Below are positions 52,006 through 60,909 of a stretch of DNA of 64,000 nt, in pieces; position 1 is the first letter of the stretch, and each line of letters begins with the position of its first letter. The translations under genes and the position numbers were made by a program. The DNA is taken from the NCBI RefSeq assembly GCF_050409585.1, contig NZ_JBNUPE010000003.1:116696-180695 (forward strand), written 5' to 3'. The stretch is from Facklamia sp050409585. Its GTDB lineage: Bacteria > Bacillota > Bacilli > Lactobacillales > Aerococcaceae. The notes under the pieces were generated by a model. It was not told the DNA's origin and did not search any database. It was given only the letters and a program-made list of their open reading frames with translations.

Positions 52006-52303
52006 TCACCGAATCCACCGCTACATAAAAAACCTTATGATCCAGTCGGTTGTGGACCCACTTGTGGGGAACCCCGTTAATCTCGACTAAATCAAAAGGT
52101 TTTCGGTAGGGCTGTAGTAAACGAATGATCTTAACTTCCGATTTATAGTCTCCAAAAAGACTAAAACTTCGGTCTAAACCAAGTGTTGAGAGATGACAAG
52201 CCTTTGTTTCTCTAATCGGCTCTTGTTCGACATAATCACCTATCTCGAAGTCGTAAGTGGGTACTCCTCCTTTTAAAAAGGTTACTCTTGCGTTTGTTCT
52301 CAA
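51992..52303 (-). CDS. Head closure / minor capsid protein
   Basis: 103 residues, small beta-barrel type protein (VTFLKGGVPTYDFEIGDYVEQ, EVKIIRLLQPYRKPFDLVEI) like phage head-closure proteins (Minor_capsid_1 type). Its position after the connector gene fits the head-closure ring. Confidence 0.65.
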   Translation of the reverse strand: MRTNARVTFLKGGVPTYDFEIGDYVEQEPIRETKACHLSTLGLDRSFSLFGDYKSEVKIIRLLQPYRKPFDLVEINGVPHKWVHNRLDHKVFYVAVDSVNEDG

Positions 52304-52647
52304 TAGAACGTCACCTCACCGGGTTTCACATTTAGTCGTTCGCCTACATCCGGATAATAGATGCGTAAATAGGCTTTATACTGCTCAAAGTCTTTAAGGG
52401 GAGATTCATATGTGGTTGAATGCCCTTCAATACTCGTACTCTTCATCCCCTCATTGCCTCTGCGGTTATAACGCTTAAGCGATACATCCGTAATAATAAA
52501 GTTAAAGACAGGCAGTACCAATTTAGCACCCGTTATCAGTAAAAACTCTTGGGTAGTATCATTGATGATGTCTTGGAGGACTTGATCTTGCAGGTCGTCA
52601 ACAATATCTAAACGACGCTTTAAGACTTCTAAAAAGTTAGTCCCCAT
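52300..52647 (-). CDS. Head-tail connector protein (gp15-like)
   Basis: 115 residues of the Phage_connect_1/gp15 class: N-terminal helical segment (FLEVLKRRLDIVDDLQDQVL), a central strand region and C-terminal ISTxYYPDVGE. These adaptors dock under the portal. Overlaps the following head-closure gene by four bases. Confidence 0.75.
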   Translation of the reverse strand: MGTNFLEVLKRRLDIVDDLQDQVLQDIINDTTQEFLLITGAKLVLPVFNFIITDVSLKRYNRRGNEGMKSTSIEGHSTTYESPLKDFEQYKAYLRIYYPDVGERLNVKPGEVTFY

Positions 52648-52654
52648 ATTTCAT

Positions 52655-52888
52655 CTACTCCTTTGTTTTAGTTGCTTCTTGCTTTGGTTCAGTTTCTTCC
52701 TTAGACTCTACGATCTTCTCATAACTAAATTCCTCATAGGCTTTCCAGTTAGAGTTCTTTTTCGCTTGAGCTTTGATGTCTTTTACGATTTGATCTGCTC
52801 GAGTTTGAGCCATCTCAACGACTTCGTCTTTTTTGACATCGCGTTTTAGTTTTTCATCATGATAGGGTAAATTAAATTTGATTTTCAC
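52655..52888 (-). CDS. Small phage head-region protein of unknown function
   Basis: 77 residues, highly charged, mostly helical, with a Glu/Lys/Thr-rich C-terminus. ATG at 52886-52888 with an AGGAGAA ribosome site. Lies between capsid and connector genes; small proteins here are often head or connector accessories. No domain recognised. Confidence 0.6.
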   Translation of the reverse strand: MKIKFNLPYHDEKLKRDVKKDEVVEMAQTRADQIVKDIKAQAKKNSNWKAYEEFSYEKIVESKEETEPKQEATKTKE

Positions 52889-52902
52889 TGAATTCTCCTT
52901 TC

Positions 52903-53943
52903 TTAGGCTCCTGGCAAGTCAGGTAATACTGTAGCAGATACCACTTGACCCGCTGTCGGGAATGAAGGTAAAGCGGTAGCTACTGCCTTGGTATAGGTAG
53001 CAACTGGGTCGACTGATTCGTCGTAAACCATCGCTAATACGTTCCCAACGTTCGTTAAATCTACAGCAGGGTTTTGACGTAAACGTAATTCTTCAGGTGT
53101 AGGACCAAAAATGGTATTTCCTAAAGCCCCGTTTGGTAACAATACGAATGATCCTTCTGGCAAGTAACGCTTCATTGCATACGTTCCGTCGGCTTTTTGC
53201 TCACGATACATGCGGTCCTCAGTTCCTAAAACAGGTAAACCGTGAGCCACCATGAAGTCATTAATCTCCGTTAAAGATAGACGTTTGGTTGAGTCACCAA
53301 GAATCGCTTTCTTGATGTTAACAGAGTTAGCAATTTTGCGAACAACTTGACGGGTAGTTAAGATACGCCCCGGTGTAATACCGGTTGCCAAAACTAGAGA
53401 ATCAATCCATTTTTCAATATCTCCTAAAATGTCAGCATTCTCTTGTGACCAATCCGCAGTTTGTAATTGATCAGAACGGAAACCATAGTTAACTTCAAAT
53501 TTAGCGTGGTTCTCATTAGCCGTAACTTTCCCAGTAGCTAAAGCTTCGTAACGCATACGTTCTACGCGAACTTTAACCGAACGCACCATATTATCAATAT
53601 CGTTATAAATCGTGTCGATAATAGATTTATAAGCAGGAGACGTTTCTTTTATGCTGTTTAAACGTAATAGCAATTCTTCGTTCACTTGGATTTTACGCTT
53701 GATAAACGCAATCTTCTCACGAACGAGTTGACCACCATCACGAGAAGCAATTTCAGATTCAGTGTCGAAAGCGTGAACTGAAGCTGTTACTGGTGCTTCA
53801 TTAGAGCCCTTCAAATACTCCATCTCAAGTGACTCTTGTTTCATGGATGGGAATAAAGCTTCCCCCGCTTGAGCGTCATATTCCTTGTTAGCAACATAGT
53901 CAATGACGTTCTGATTGTTAAAAATATCTAAAATGTCTGGCAT
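52903..53943 (-). CDS. Major capsid protein (capsid E / HK97-fold)
   Basis: 346 residues beginning MPDILDIFNNQNVIDYVANK, a pattern of the phage major capsid protein E family. Typical segments include EIASRDGGQLVREKIAFIKR, RTGRILTTRQVVRKIA-like and the C-terminal PEELRLRQNPAVDLTNVGNV. It forms the icosahedral shell with the scaffold and the small decoration protein coded just upstream. Confidence 0.9.
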   Translation of the reverse strand: MPDILDIFNNQNVIDYVANKEYDAQAGEALFPSMKQESLEMEYLKGSNEAPVTASVHAFDTESEIASRDGGQLVREKIAFIKRKIQVNEELLLRLNSIKETSPAYKSIIDTIYNDIDNMVRSVKVRVERMRYEALATGKVTANENHAKFEVNYGFRSDQLQTADWSQENADILGDIEKWIDSLVLATGITPGRILTTRQVVRKIANSVNIKKAILGDSTKRLSLTEINDFMVAHGLPVLGTEDRMYREQKADGTYAMKRYLPEGSFVLLPNGALGNTIFGPTPEELRLRQNPAVDLTNVGNVLAMVYDESVDPVATYTKAVATALPSFPTAGQVVSATVLPDLPGA

Positions 53944-53954
53944 TTACTTTCCTC

Positions 53955-54260
53955 CTAATAAAATTTAATTTCTTTCATTGCGGCAATTGCTTCAGCAGTT
54001 GGCTCTACAGGTAAACGGTCTTTTAAGATATAACCTTCAACAATTACCGAACAAGGTTGATCTCCTGCTGATACGTCGACATCGTTATATAAAATACCGA
54101 TAGCCGTTCCGTCGTTAGCAGGGAAGACGGTTCCTGCTGGAATAACCCCTTTACCTTTTTTATCCATTGCTTTTGTAGCGGTTTGCGTAAATGCTACAAC
54201 GTGAGCAGATTTTAAGAAGTTAACCTTCCCTTGATATTCAACATCTTTAATAAATGGCAT
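53955..54260 (-). CDS. Head decoration or head-fibre protein
   Basis: 101 residues, beta-rich, with GVIPAGTVFPANDGTAIGIL and SAGDQPCSVIVEGYI typical of small capsid-stabilising decoration proteins placed upstream of capsid E genes. ATG at 54258-54260 with a GGAGG site. Assignment is by size, position and motif. Confidence 0.7.
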   Translation of the reverse strand: MPFIKDVEYQGKVNFLKSAHVVAFTQTATKAMDKKGKGVIPAGTVFPANDGTAIGILYNDVDVSAGDQPCSVIVEGYILKDRLPVEPTAEAIAAMKEIKFY

Positions 54261-54280
54261 TTGTTTTCCTCCTTGTTAAT

Positions 54281-54925
54281 TTAACCCCAGTTAGATACAA
54301 CTGGTTTTTGTTGTTTTTCATTGCGTTCTTTAGCGATTCTTGCACCTTCCGATAAATTGCTTGACGATGATTGTCCTCCAACACGAGGATCCTTTTGACG
54401 CAGACGAGCTTTATCACGCTCAGCATCACGTTGTTTGATGATTTCTTCGAAGCGATTAATACGTTCGTTAGTTTCTACGACGTCGCCTTTAACGACGATT
54501 AATTCAGCAAGCTCTGTAGGAAACTGCTTATCTGCTAAAACATTTTTAGTGTCTGATAAGAGTTCTTTATAATCGGCTTCTGCTTCTCTTGCAGCTATTT
54601 CTTCTTCACGATCTTTTAATTCCTGTTCGCGTTTTTCAGCATCCGACATTTTAGCTAAAGTCTTTTCTTTTGCTAATGCCTCTTTTACTGCTTTATCGAT
54701 AGCTTCCTTTTGTTTTTTATTAGCCGTTTCACGTTCTCGCTTTAAGCGTTCTTCAACAACAGTGTTTAGCTCTTCTTGACTAAACTTCTTCTCTCCATCA
54801 TCGACGTTTGTTTCATCGTTATTTACTTCCTCTTCTTGATCGTTGCTAGCATTTGGATCAGTAGGTTCAGTAGAGTCAGCAAATAGTTGTAAGTTGAGAG
54901 GTAGTCCTCTGAGATTCTTCTTCAC
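54281..54925 (-). CDS. Phage scaffolding protein (DUF4355)
   Basis: 214 residues from the GTG at 54923-54925, chosen because GGAG lies eight bases upstream and the product then begins MKKNLRGLPLNLQLFAD, the normal start of the family; an upstream ATG sits on the ribosome site. An acidic linker is followed by a long Lys/Glu/Arg coiled coil (about 40-150, KKFSQEELNTVVEERLKRER). The ending LRQKDPRVGGQSSSSNLSEG resembles DUF4355 scaffolds. It guides capsid assembly and is removed afterwards. Confidence 0.82.
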   Translation of the reverse strand: MKKNLRGLPLNLQLFADSTEPTDPNASNDQEEEVNNDETNVDDGEKKFSQEELNTVVEERLKRERETANKKQKEAIDKAVKEALAKEKTLAKMSDAEKREQELKDREEEIAAREAEADYKELLSDTKNVLADKQFPTELAELIVVKGDVVETNERINRFEEIIKQRDAERDKARLRQKDPRVGGQSSSSNLSEGARIAKERNEKQQKPVVSNWG

Positions 54926-55028
54926 AATCATTTCTCCTTTTTTGAGTCTTGTTTGACTATGGATTTCCATGCGTCTTTTAATGTCATAAGCACGTTTTGG
55001 ACAAAATAAATAGCCCTATTTCTAGGAC

Positions 55029-55244
55029 TTACCAACTTGCACTTTCCATAATATTGATACGTTGTTTATTGATTGTTGTGTTAACTAGTTTCACCGGGTC
55101 ATTAATAATTGGTAGCGCAACATCTTGAGTTATAGCCGGGGTTAGAACTATCTTCCCAACATTATTTGTCTCAATTTCTATTTCTCTACCATTAGCTATA
55201 GCTTCTAAATCATTATTAGATAACCTTATTAATACTCTCCTCAT
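55029..55244 (-). CDS. Hypothetical phage protein
   Basis: 71 residues, short beta-rich sequence (EIETNNVGKIVLTPAITQD). ATG at 55242-55244 after AGGAGGAAGT. No domain recognised. Lies between the portal-region genes and the scaffold. Confidence 0.6.
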   Translation of the reverse strand: MRRVLIRLSNNDLEAIANGREIEIETNNVGKIVLTPAITQDVALPIINDPVKLVNTTINKQRINIMESASW

Positions 55245-55269
55245 ACTTCCTCCTTTTGAAAAGGTTATT

Positions 55270-55467
55270 TTATTTTTTATCTAAGTAAATGTAGATTCCG
55301 AGTAATATTATTAAACACACCAACGCAATAACTATCTGGAACAACAGTGGTGCAAAGACCAGCCACCAAGACCAATTGATATAACCCAGAATCTTAGCGA
55401 TAACAAAAATGATTTGAATTATGCTTATTGTCGGAAAAGTGTTAGTCGTCGTTTCGTTATCTTTCAT
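55270..55467 (-). CDS. Small membrane protein
   Basis: 65 residues with two hydrophobic segments (IIFVIAKILGYINW and IALVCLIILLGIYIYL). ATG at 55465-55467 with GAGTGAGG before it. Role unknown; such small membrane proteins occur in phage middle regions. Confidence 0.6.
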   Translation of the reverse strand: MKDNETTTNTFPTISIIQIIFVIAKILGYINWSWWLVFAPLLFQIVIALVCLIILLGIYIYLDKK

Positions 55468-55550
55468 TCCCTCACTCCTTTCGAAAGGTTATTTTATTTT
55501 CTTAGCTAATTCATTATCTATATGCCGCACATCGATCACATCTCTCGTTG

Positions 55551-55754
55551 TTAGAATACAATTTTAACTCGAACTCGGTATTTGAGTTTCTCACCGAACG
55601 GTTTATTTTTATATATCAATTGAACAGTAATGGGGTTAATATAGTATTTCAGTTCAAATAGTCTAGCTTTTAGCCAGATACGTGCTTTTCCTAAAAGCGA
55701 GCAATTGCAATCAGAACCGTCAAATTCAATGTCTATTACTCGTGGTTTTGTCAT
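55551..55754 (-). CDS. Hypothetical phage protein
   Basis: 67 residues, with two cysteines near the start (DGSDCNCSLLGKARIW) and a basic aromatic C-terminal half. ATG at 55752-55754 follows AGGAGGTTAG. No family recognised. The 83 bases to the next gene on the right hold nothing else. Confidence 0.55.
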   Translation of the reverse strand: MTKPRVIDIEFDGSDCNCSLLGKARIWLKARLFELKYYINPITVQLIYKNKPFGEKLKYRVRVKIVF

Positions 55755-55778
55755 TTACTAACCTCCTATAACTCAAAT

Positions 55779-55931
55779 TCATTCCTTGGGTTCGAATTCC
55801 CCTTTAACTTTTACTGAGACATCAATAGTTGTCTCATTCCACTCTGGGTCATAACCGATATCGAGTGATACACCGATAAGTCTCTCCTCGTCGATTGTTA
55901 TCTTTTTTAATTCTTCAATTAGTTCTTTCAT
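55779..55931 (-). CDS. Small phage protein (50 residues)
   Basis: MKELIEELKKITIDEERLIG start, then a beta-rich acidic part (NETTIDVSVKVKGEFEP). ATG at 55929-55931 follows a strong AGGAGGG ribosome site. Too short for homology by eye; the ribosome site makes it believable. Confidence 0.55.
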   Translation of the reverse strand: MKELIEELKKITIDEERLIGVSLDIGYDPEWNETTIDVSVKVKGEFEPKE

Positions 55932-55991
55932 ATTCCCTCCTATATCAAAATCAATTCGACCCGTTTTATGTTGCTTTAAAAAGCCCCTTCT

Positions 55992-56150
55992 TTAGTCATT
56001 ACCTTTTTTGACGAACTTATAAGAAGTCACTTGAATCTCACCGTCTTTATGTTTTAGAGCCTTTCCACTTAAGATGTCTTTTGCAATAAATACCAATTTA
56101 CTCAATGTATTAAGTTCCTTGTATTCAGCAGTAACTTTTCTTACTTTCAT
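55992..56150 (-). CDS. Small phage protein (52 residues)
   Basis: Basic protein (MKVRKVTAEYKELNTLSKLV start). The ATG at 56148-56150 overlaps the stop codon of the gp7-like gene (ATGA), showing translational coupling. No family recognised. Confidence 0.6.
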   Translation of the reverse strand: MKVRKVTAEYKELNTLSKLVFIAKDILSGKALKHKDGEIQVTSYKFVKKGND

Positions 56151-57124
56151 AAGATCGCTCCTTTGTTTGCTTCATATTTTTTAAACAGTTCATCTAAAAC
56201 AGCTTCATCAACGGCGGGCGCTACTGCACAGTGGCAATGAGGGTGAATGGGTGGGGCGTTTTGTCCGATTATCATATCTCTTACTAGAAATGGGTTGTTG
56301 TCTGCTACATTTTTACAAAGATCGCAAGCGCTTGGTTCTGGAATTAGGTTAAACTTCTCATAGCCGTTCTCTTTAAAAACGATTAAAGCACCTTCGGTTT
56401 GAACCCTCGCTTGTTCAGTTACAGCTAAGCGATGGGCTTCATAAGTACTCACTTTAAACCTTTTTCTTAGTATTGGTACGAGGTCTCTTGAGCTTTTTCC
56501 TCGCATCAAATTGTTAGACATCATCTTTGCTACATCAATTCGCAGTTGGTCTTGTTTTTGCCAAATATTTTCAGACCAAGTAGCACCCTCGTACCTTACA
56601 TTTAAAACAGCTTTACCTATCCGTCGGATTGTTTCTTGATCAGGTACGCTTTCGCCTAAAATACCACTTTGCTTTATGATTTCATCAACGAATCCATTCT
56701 CGATGAACTTCTTCATCAACTTATACTGACCGTCATGCATAGCGACTAATTCTAAGTCAACGTGATAAACTAAAAGTTCAGCCCTGTTCATTCGCATTTT
56801 CAAGTTATATAACTTAAGTTCTGCGTTCGCTTCAGGGCTGAAATCTTTCTCTTTTACGTAGCGTTTTGCTTTATCAGCAAAGGCTTCTACATCCATAGCT
56901 GATACACGTTTTTTAGCTTCTTGTTTAGTAATTCCTTCTTTACTGGCGTATCTGTGTAGAAAAGCATCAATTTCTGTTTCAATATTCTTTTGCGCTCCTC
57001 TATAAAGCGTGTCTAGCTCTTTGCGAAAAGACTCTTCATCTTTGATGCGATTTATCATTTCTGCGTTAACGCGTTCTCGCCAGTAAAGGTTGTCCGGGAG
57101 ATTACTCGGTTTGATCTTCGGCAT
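56147..57124 (-). CDS. Minor head protein, SPP1 gp7 type
   Basis: 325 residues. The C-terminal zinc-finger-like part is diagnostic: SACDLCKNVADNNPF and APPIHPHCHCAVAPA with Cys/His pairs (about residues 277-310). The N-terminal half is helical. SPP1 gp7 homologues bind portal and DNA and are injected. Overlaps the portal gene by 23 bases. Confidence 0.9.
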   Translation of the reverse strand: MPKIKPSNLPDNLYWRERVNAEMINRIKDEESFRKELDTLYRGAQKNIETEIDAFLHRYASKEGITKQEAKKRVSAMDVEAFADKAKRYVKEKDFSPEANAELKLYNLKMRMNRAELLVYHVDLELVAMHDGQYKLMKKFIENGFVDEIIKQSGILGESVPDQETIRRIGKAVLNVRYEGATWSENIWQKQDQLRIDVAKMMSNNLMRGKSSRDLVPILRKRFKVSTYEAHRLAVTEQARVQTEGALIVFKENGYEKFNLIPEPSACDLCKNVADNNPFLVRDMIIGQNAPPIHPHCHCAVAPAVDEAVLDELFKKYEANKGAIL

Positions 57125-58646
57125 CGCTATTCACCGCCAAGTCTGTCATTCTTTGTTTCTTAGCAAGGTTTTGTATTAAGCCTTCATCGTCAATCTTTTC
57201 TTTCTTGAGACGTTCCAATTCTTGAGAGACATTATCTGTGATATTAGTAATCTCTAAAATAGTTTCGTTAGACATCTCTCCTCCTAAAGCGTTGAAGGCT
57301 TCTATCGCTTCTTTAAGTGCTTTCGGTAAATTCAATGTGAATCGAATATCTAAATGATCAATGTTAAAATTTAGAATCGATCCATTTTCAACACCTAAGT
57401 AGCCGATAAGCTCATATCGGCGTTTCAGTGACTTCTCAAAATGTGCCATCGTGTCAATAATACGTTGGTCTAAACCAAACATTTTCTGTCTGACTGCTTC
57501 GCCCGTTTGAACGCCCCCAAACTTTTCATCGCTTAAATTAGGCACGCCTGTTTCAGCGTGAATATCGTCTTTCAAACGCGTCTTAAACGCTTCAGCACCG
57601 CCCGAGTCATAAGACTTCTGTAGGAACTTCGCGTCAACATCTCCCACCGGTTTATTGTCTTGGTCAGTAGGAGGTTTCAAGTGCATAAGACGGGATTGCA
57701 GCATTTTTTGAAGCCAATCTATTTGTTGTTCCGGTGTAGAGTTTCGAGGCATGTGCATTAGACCTTTGATCATCAATATGGCATCTGAAATATCCTGCAT
57801 ATAGTTTGCTGTATCCGATTGTGCCGCGTCGTAAGCATCAATTTTACTGAGATGTGTTTCATAGGCTCCAATTCCTAACTCGTTACCAAGGTATTCAGTA
57901 ATTTGGATTTGATTGACTGCGTATTCATCGATGTCCTCATCAAAAAGTTCGTTTTGCTTAAGCTCCAACAAGTAAATGTAATTATCATTACCATACACTT
58001 CAACGATTAAAGTGTTGTCATCTTCAGAAGTAAATTGCGTTTTTGGGTAGTATCTTACGGCAGCGACGGAATGTTCAGCGTGGGTGTTGTCATAAATAAC
58101 AAAAGTCTGTCTCACATCAAACTTACGAATGCGGATCTTGTCTTCTTGATTTTGATAAACATAATCATAAGCTCTGCCTGTTTCTGCAATCGTCTTAATC
58201 AGTGATCGGTTAAGCTGATACGTATTGTTCTGTCGATCTACTTCATGTAGAAAGTCATTAATTGTCGCGTTTTCTTCTTCTTCTAATTCCTCGTCATAGT
58301 ATTCGACAATTATTTCTTTACCAGCAATATACCCTTGAATAAACGTCGCTACTAAATCACCAAAGTTATGAACGAGGCGATTATCTGCCATTTCTTTATT
58401 TTTCACTCGGTTATACTCTAAAATCGTGTGGTTATCACCTCTTGCATAGTCTTGTAATTCGATTAATCGAGGTTGCTGTATTTCACGGTGATGGTTGATG
58501 TACTTGATTAGCAATTCATAGTTGTTATCGAGAAGGCTATTCATATCATTGACGCGGTACCTTAAACGCGACTCTTCGTGGAATCGCTTTTTAAGTCTTT
58601 TTCGCTTCCCAAAAGAATTTATAAATGGTGTTGCGTTATCTTGCAT
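57102..58646 (-). CDS. Phage portal protein (SPP1 gp6 type)
   Basis: 514 residues, the expected size for SPP1-like portals. Typical features are a LQDYARGDN segment near the N-terminus, IAETGRAYDYVYQN, the long helical KDDIHAETGVPNLSDEKF region and a C-terminal acidic tail. It forms the dodecameric gateway for DNA packaging. Start at 58644-58646 with an AGGAGG site, 12 bases after the terminase stop. Confidence 0.92.
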   Translation of the reverse strand: MQDNATPFINSFGKRKRLKKRFHEESRLRYRVNDMNSLLDNNYELLIKYINHHREIQQPRLIELQDYARGDNHTILEYNRVKNKEMADNRLVHNFGDLVATFIQGYIAGKEIIVEYYDEELEEEENATINDFLHEVDRQNNTYQLNRSLIKTIAETGRAYDYVYQNQEDKIRIRKFDVRQTFVIYDNTHAEHSVAAVRYYPKTQFTSEDDNTLIVEVYGNDNYIYLLELKQNELFDEDIDEYAVNQIQITEYLGNELGIGAYETHLSKIDAYDAAQSDTANYMQDISDAILMIKGLMHMPRNSTPEQQIDWLQKMLQSRLMHLKPPTDQDNKPVGDVDAKFLQKSYDSGGAEAFKTRLKDDIHAETGVPNLSDEKFGGVQTGEAVRQKMFGLDQRIIDTMAHFEKSLKRRYELIGYLGVENGSILNFNIDHLDIRFTLNLPKALKEAIEAFNALGGEMSNETILEITNITDNVSQELERLKKEKIDDEGLIQNLAKKQRMTDLAVNSDAEDQTE

Positions 58647-58658
58647 TTAATTACCTCC

Positions 58659-60089
58659 TTACAAGAAGCCGAAACCTCTTCTTAAAATATCGTATTCTTC
58701 TTCGACGTCGCTATCGTCTACAATAAATTGACTCACGTCTTCAGCAACCCCCGTTAATGAGTCGGGTGCATCGTCGTGTTTGTTCTTGCCTTCTTTTTGA
58801 AAGGACATTAGTTGTTCATAAAGTTCTGGCCATTTATTATGCCAACCTTCAGGAAAATAAATATGCTCCACACACCATGAAGCATGAGTCAGTATCCTAG
58901 CTATTTTATTCTTGGTTTGATGGAACCAATTGATTACTGTGTAATTGCTATTAAATTGTCTATTTAATATGCGTTCGACGCTTCTTGCAAAGCCCCGTCC
59001 ACCGTTATTTGATTCAAATTTTGCAACGTTCACTTTATTTTCGTACAACTTCGCTGCTAACGCTGGTTCTGTAATTTCCATTGCGTCTTTTGTAAACAAG
59101 ATGTCCAAGATATATGCCTCATTATCGAAAGTAACGCCATAGATGTAGGTTGCGAGGTAGTCAGCCCCCGTGTCCGCCGTATCCGTATAGGATCGAATCT
59201 GTTTAAATTCTGGTAGTTCGCCGGTATAGGTTTTGAATCCACGGTATAAAGCTCCTTCGATGTCTATTGGACTTTGTTGGTAGTTTGCTGCGGCTATTTC
59301 AGGACTCATCGACTTTGTTTTTCTGTTAAATTCACGAGCTGATAACACTTCTTCGCAAAGCATTGTGCCGTCATCTTGTTTCGCTTTAAGATTAATGTGC
59401 TTGATCTTGTATTCTCTACTTAAATCCGTTAATACGCGACCTGCTAAGTCTTTAGAGTGCCACCTCGTCATGATGATAAGTAACTTTCCGCCCTCTTCTA
59501 AACGGGATAGCATTGTATCAGTGAACCAACTCCAATGCTTTTCTAAAACATTTGCATTATTTGCTTCTTCAGCACTCTTAATCAAGTCATCAATAATAAT
59601 AAAATCGGCACCGAATCCGGTTGCCGTTCCTGTAGGCGAAGTAGCTAAGTAGTTTACGGTTGGACTTCCTTCTAAACTCCACATGTTCATTGCCCCATCA
59701 CCAAACTTTATCTTAGTACCGGGGAAAATATCGCTATAAACGATAATATCTTCTTGAGCTTTCACTTCTGAGATAGCATTACGCACCTGTTTAGAAAAGT
59801 TTGTTGATAGAGTTTCATTATATGACCCTGTCATAACGCGTTTATTATGATCCAAACCTAGTAGCCACTGTGTAAATTTTGTAGATGTCAGTGATTTACC
59901 ATGTCTTGGTGGAACGTTGACCACTAAAATATCATTATCGTCTGTTAAGAACTCCTGCATGTCATCACATAAGTCGATTAAATATTGCCGTGACGGTTTA
60001 TAAAACTTAGGAGTTGTTAGTTGACAGTAATCAAAAAAACTCTTGCGAGCTAGAGCTTTTCGAACCTCTTGAACATCAATCTTCACCAT
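58659..60089 (-). CDS. Terminase large subunit
   Basis: 476 residues with an N-terminal packaging ATPase: Walker A-like NVPPRHGKSLTSTKF (about residues 58-72) and Walker B in DFIIIDDLIK. The C-terminal RNase H-like nuclease has the Asp in YTDTADTGADYLAT (about 290-303). It drives DNA into the procapsid and cuts it. Overlaps terS by 14 bases. The family fits T4/SPP1-type headful terminases. Confidence 0.93.
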   Translation of the reverse strand: MVKIDVQEVRKALARKSFFDYCQLTTPKFYKPSRQYLIDLCDDMQEFLTDDNDILVVNVPPRHGKSLTSTKFTQWLLGLDHNKRVMTGSYNETLSTNFSKQVRNAISEVKAQEDIIVYSDIFPGTKIKFGDGAMNMWSLEGSPTVNYLATSPTGTATGFGADFIIIDDLIKSAEEANNANVLEKHWSWFTDTMLSRLEEGGKLLIIMTRWHSKDLAGRVLTDLSREYKIKHINLKAKQDDGTMLCEEVLSAREFNRKTKSMSPEIAAANYQQSPIDIEGALYRGFKTYTGELPEFKQIRSYTDTADTGADYLATYIYGVTFDNEAYILDILFTKDAMEITEPALAAKLYENKVNVAKFESNNGGRGFARSVERILNRQFNSNYTVINWFHQTKNKIARILTHASWCVEHIYFPEGWHNKWPELYEQLMSFQKEGKNKHDDAPDSLTGVAEDVSQFIVDDSDVEEEYDILRRGFGFL

Positions 60090-60537
60090 ATTTAGCCGCC
60101 AACTTTCTCAACTCATCGACACTTAATTCGTCGTACGGGTTAGAAGTCTTAACATTCATTCCACCGCTTACTTCAGTCTCACGTTTGTCTCGCCACTCTT
60201 TAGGTTTTCGGTTCTTCAACCAAAATATCTGTGCGGTGGTATTAGGCGGTGCATACTTTTCAACTTCTACAACCTCGCCTTTGTTTGTTACCATTTCCTC
60301 GGTGTATTTATAGCCGAGTGCGTTTTTAAGTAAGGCATTCTCTACTTGCCTATCTACTACGGCTTTACCCTTTTTTAAGGACTCAAATATTGAAGGGTAT
60401 TTCTTTTTCCAGTTATTAAGTGTTTGCTCACTCACGCCTATATTGTGAGATATTTGTCTGTCCGTGAGGCCGTCTCTTGCCCAACCTTCGATCTCTAATA
60501 AACCTTCTTCTGTTATCCAATACTCGTATTTAGCCAC
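60076..60537 (-). CDS. Terminase small subunit
   Basis: 153 residues. A helix-turn-helix (RDGLTDRQISHNIGVSEQTL, residues 17-36) binds the packaging start site; the C-terminal half interacts with the large subunit. The start at 60535-60537 is preceded by a GAGTGAGG site and a terminator-like hairpin lies just upstream. Confidence 0.88.
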   Translation of the reverse strand: MAKYEYWITEEGLLEIEGWARDGLTDRQISHNIGVSEQTLNNWKKKYPSIFESLKKGKAVVDRQVENALLKNALGYKYTEEMVTNKGEVVEVEKYAPPNTTAQIFWLKNRKPKEWRDKRETEVSGGMNVKTSNPYDELSVDELRKLAAKYGED

Positions 60538-60560
60538 GGCCTCACTCCTTTCTGTGCATA

Positions 60561-60592
60561 ATAAAAAGACACCGGTTAAGATGCCTTTTTTT
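60561..60592 (-). terminator. Terminator-like hairpin immediately upstream of terS
   Basis: Minus-strand GGCATC pairs with GGTGTC (two G-U pairs) within AAAAAAA...TTTTTATT flanks. It stands between the 63-residue protein gene and terS, so the packaging/structural operon would need its own promoter or antitermination. Confidence 0.6.
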
Positions 60593-60596
60593 ATAC

Positions 60597-60788
60597 TTAA
60601 TTAATTTCTACAACCATAATCCACTTTTCGTTTTCTGGCATTAGCGGACCTGTATTATTATCGATTACTTTGTATCTTTTTCCTTGATAATTAATCTCTC
60701 TACCAACTTGTGGAGTGTAATCATTTGCGAGCTGTAAAAACGAAACTACCTTTCTAGATTTCTCGTTATCCACGACTCTGATTTCCAT
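60597..60788 (-). CDS. Hypothetical phage protein
   Basis: 63 residues, a compact beta-rich protein (FLQLANDYTPQVGREINYQG, MPENEKWIMVVEIN), possibly an SH3-like fold. ATG at 60786-60788 with GGAGGCG ribosome site. Isolated between two terminator-like hairpins, so it may be the only gene of its transcript. No family recognised. Confidence 0.6.
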   Translation of the reverse strand: MEIRVVDNEKSRKVVSFLQLANDYTPQVGREINYQGKRYKVIDNNTGPLMPENEKWIMVVEIN

Positions 60789-60825
60789 ATTCTCGCCTCC
60801 TCATTATTTAATGAATTAAATATAC

Positions 60826-60855
60826 CAAAAACCACCCTCGTCGCATAGGGTGGTA
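60826..60855 (-). terminator. Terminator-like hairpin downstream of the tRNA-like element
   Basis: ACCACCCT (60831-60838) pairs with AGGGTGGT (60847-60854) and is followed on the minus strand by TTTTTGG. It follows the tRNA-like element by 55 bases. Confidence 0.6.
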
Positions 60856-60909
60856 AGAAAGGAGGTGGTTTTGGTTTTGCGAGTGAGCGGAACAATCACA
60901 AGTCCGCAA

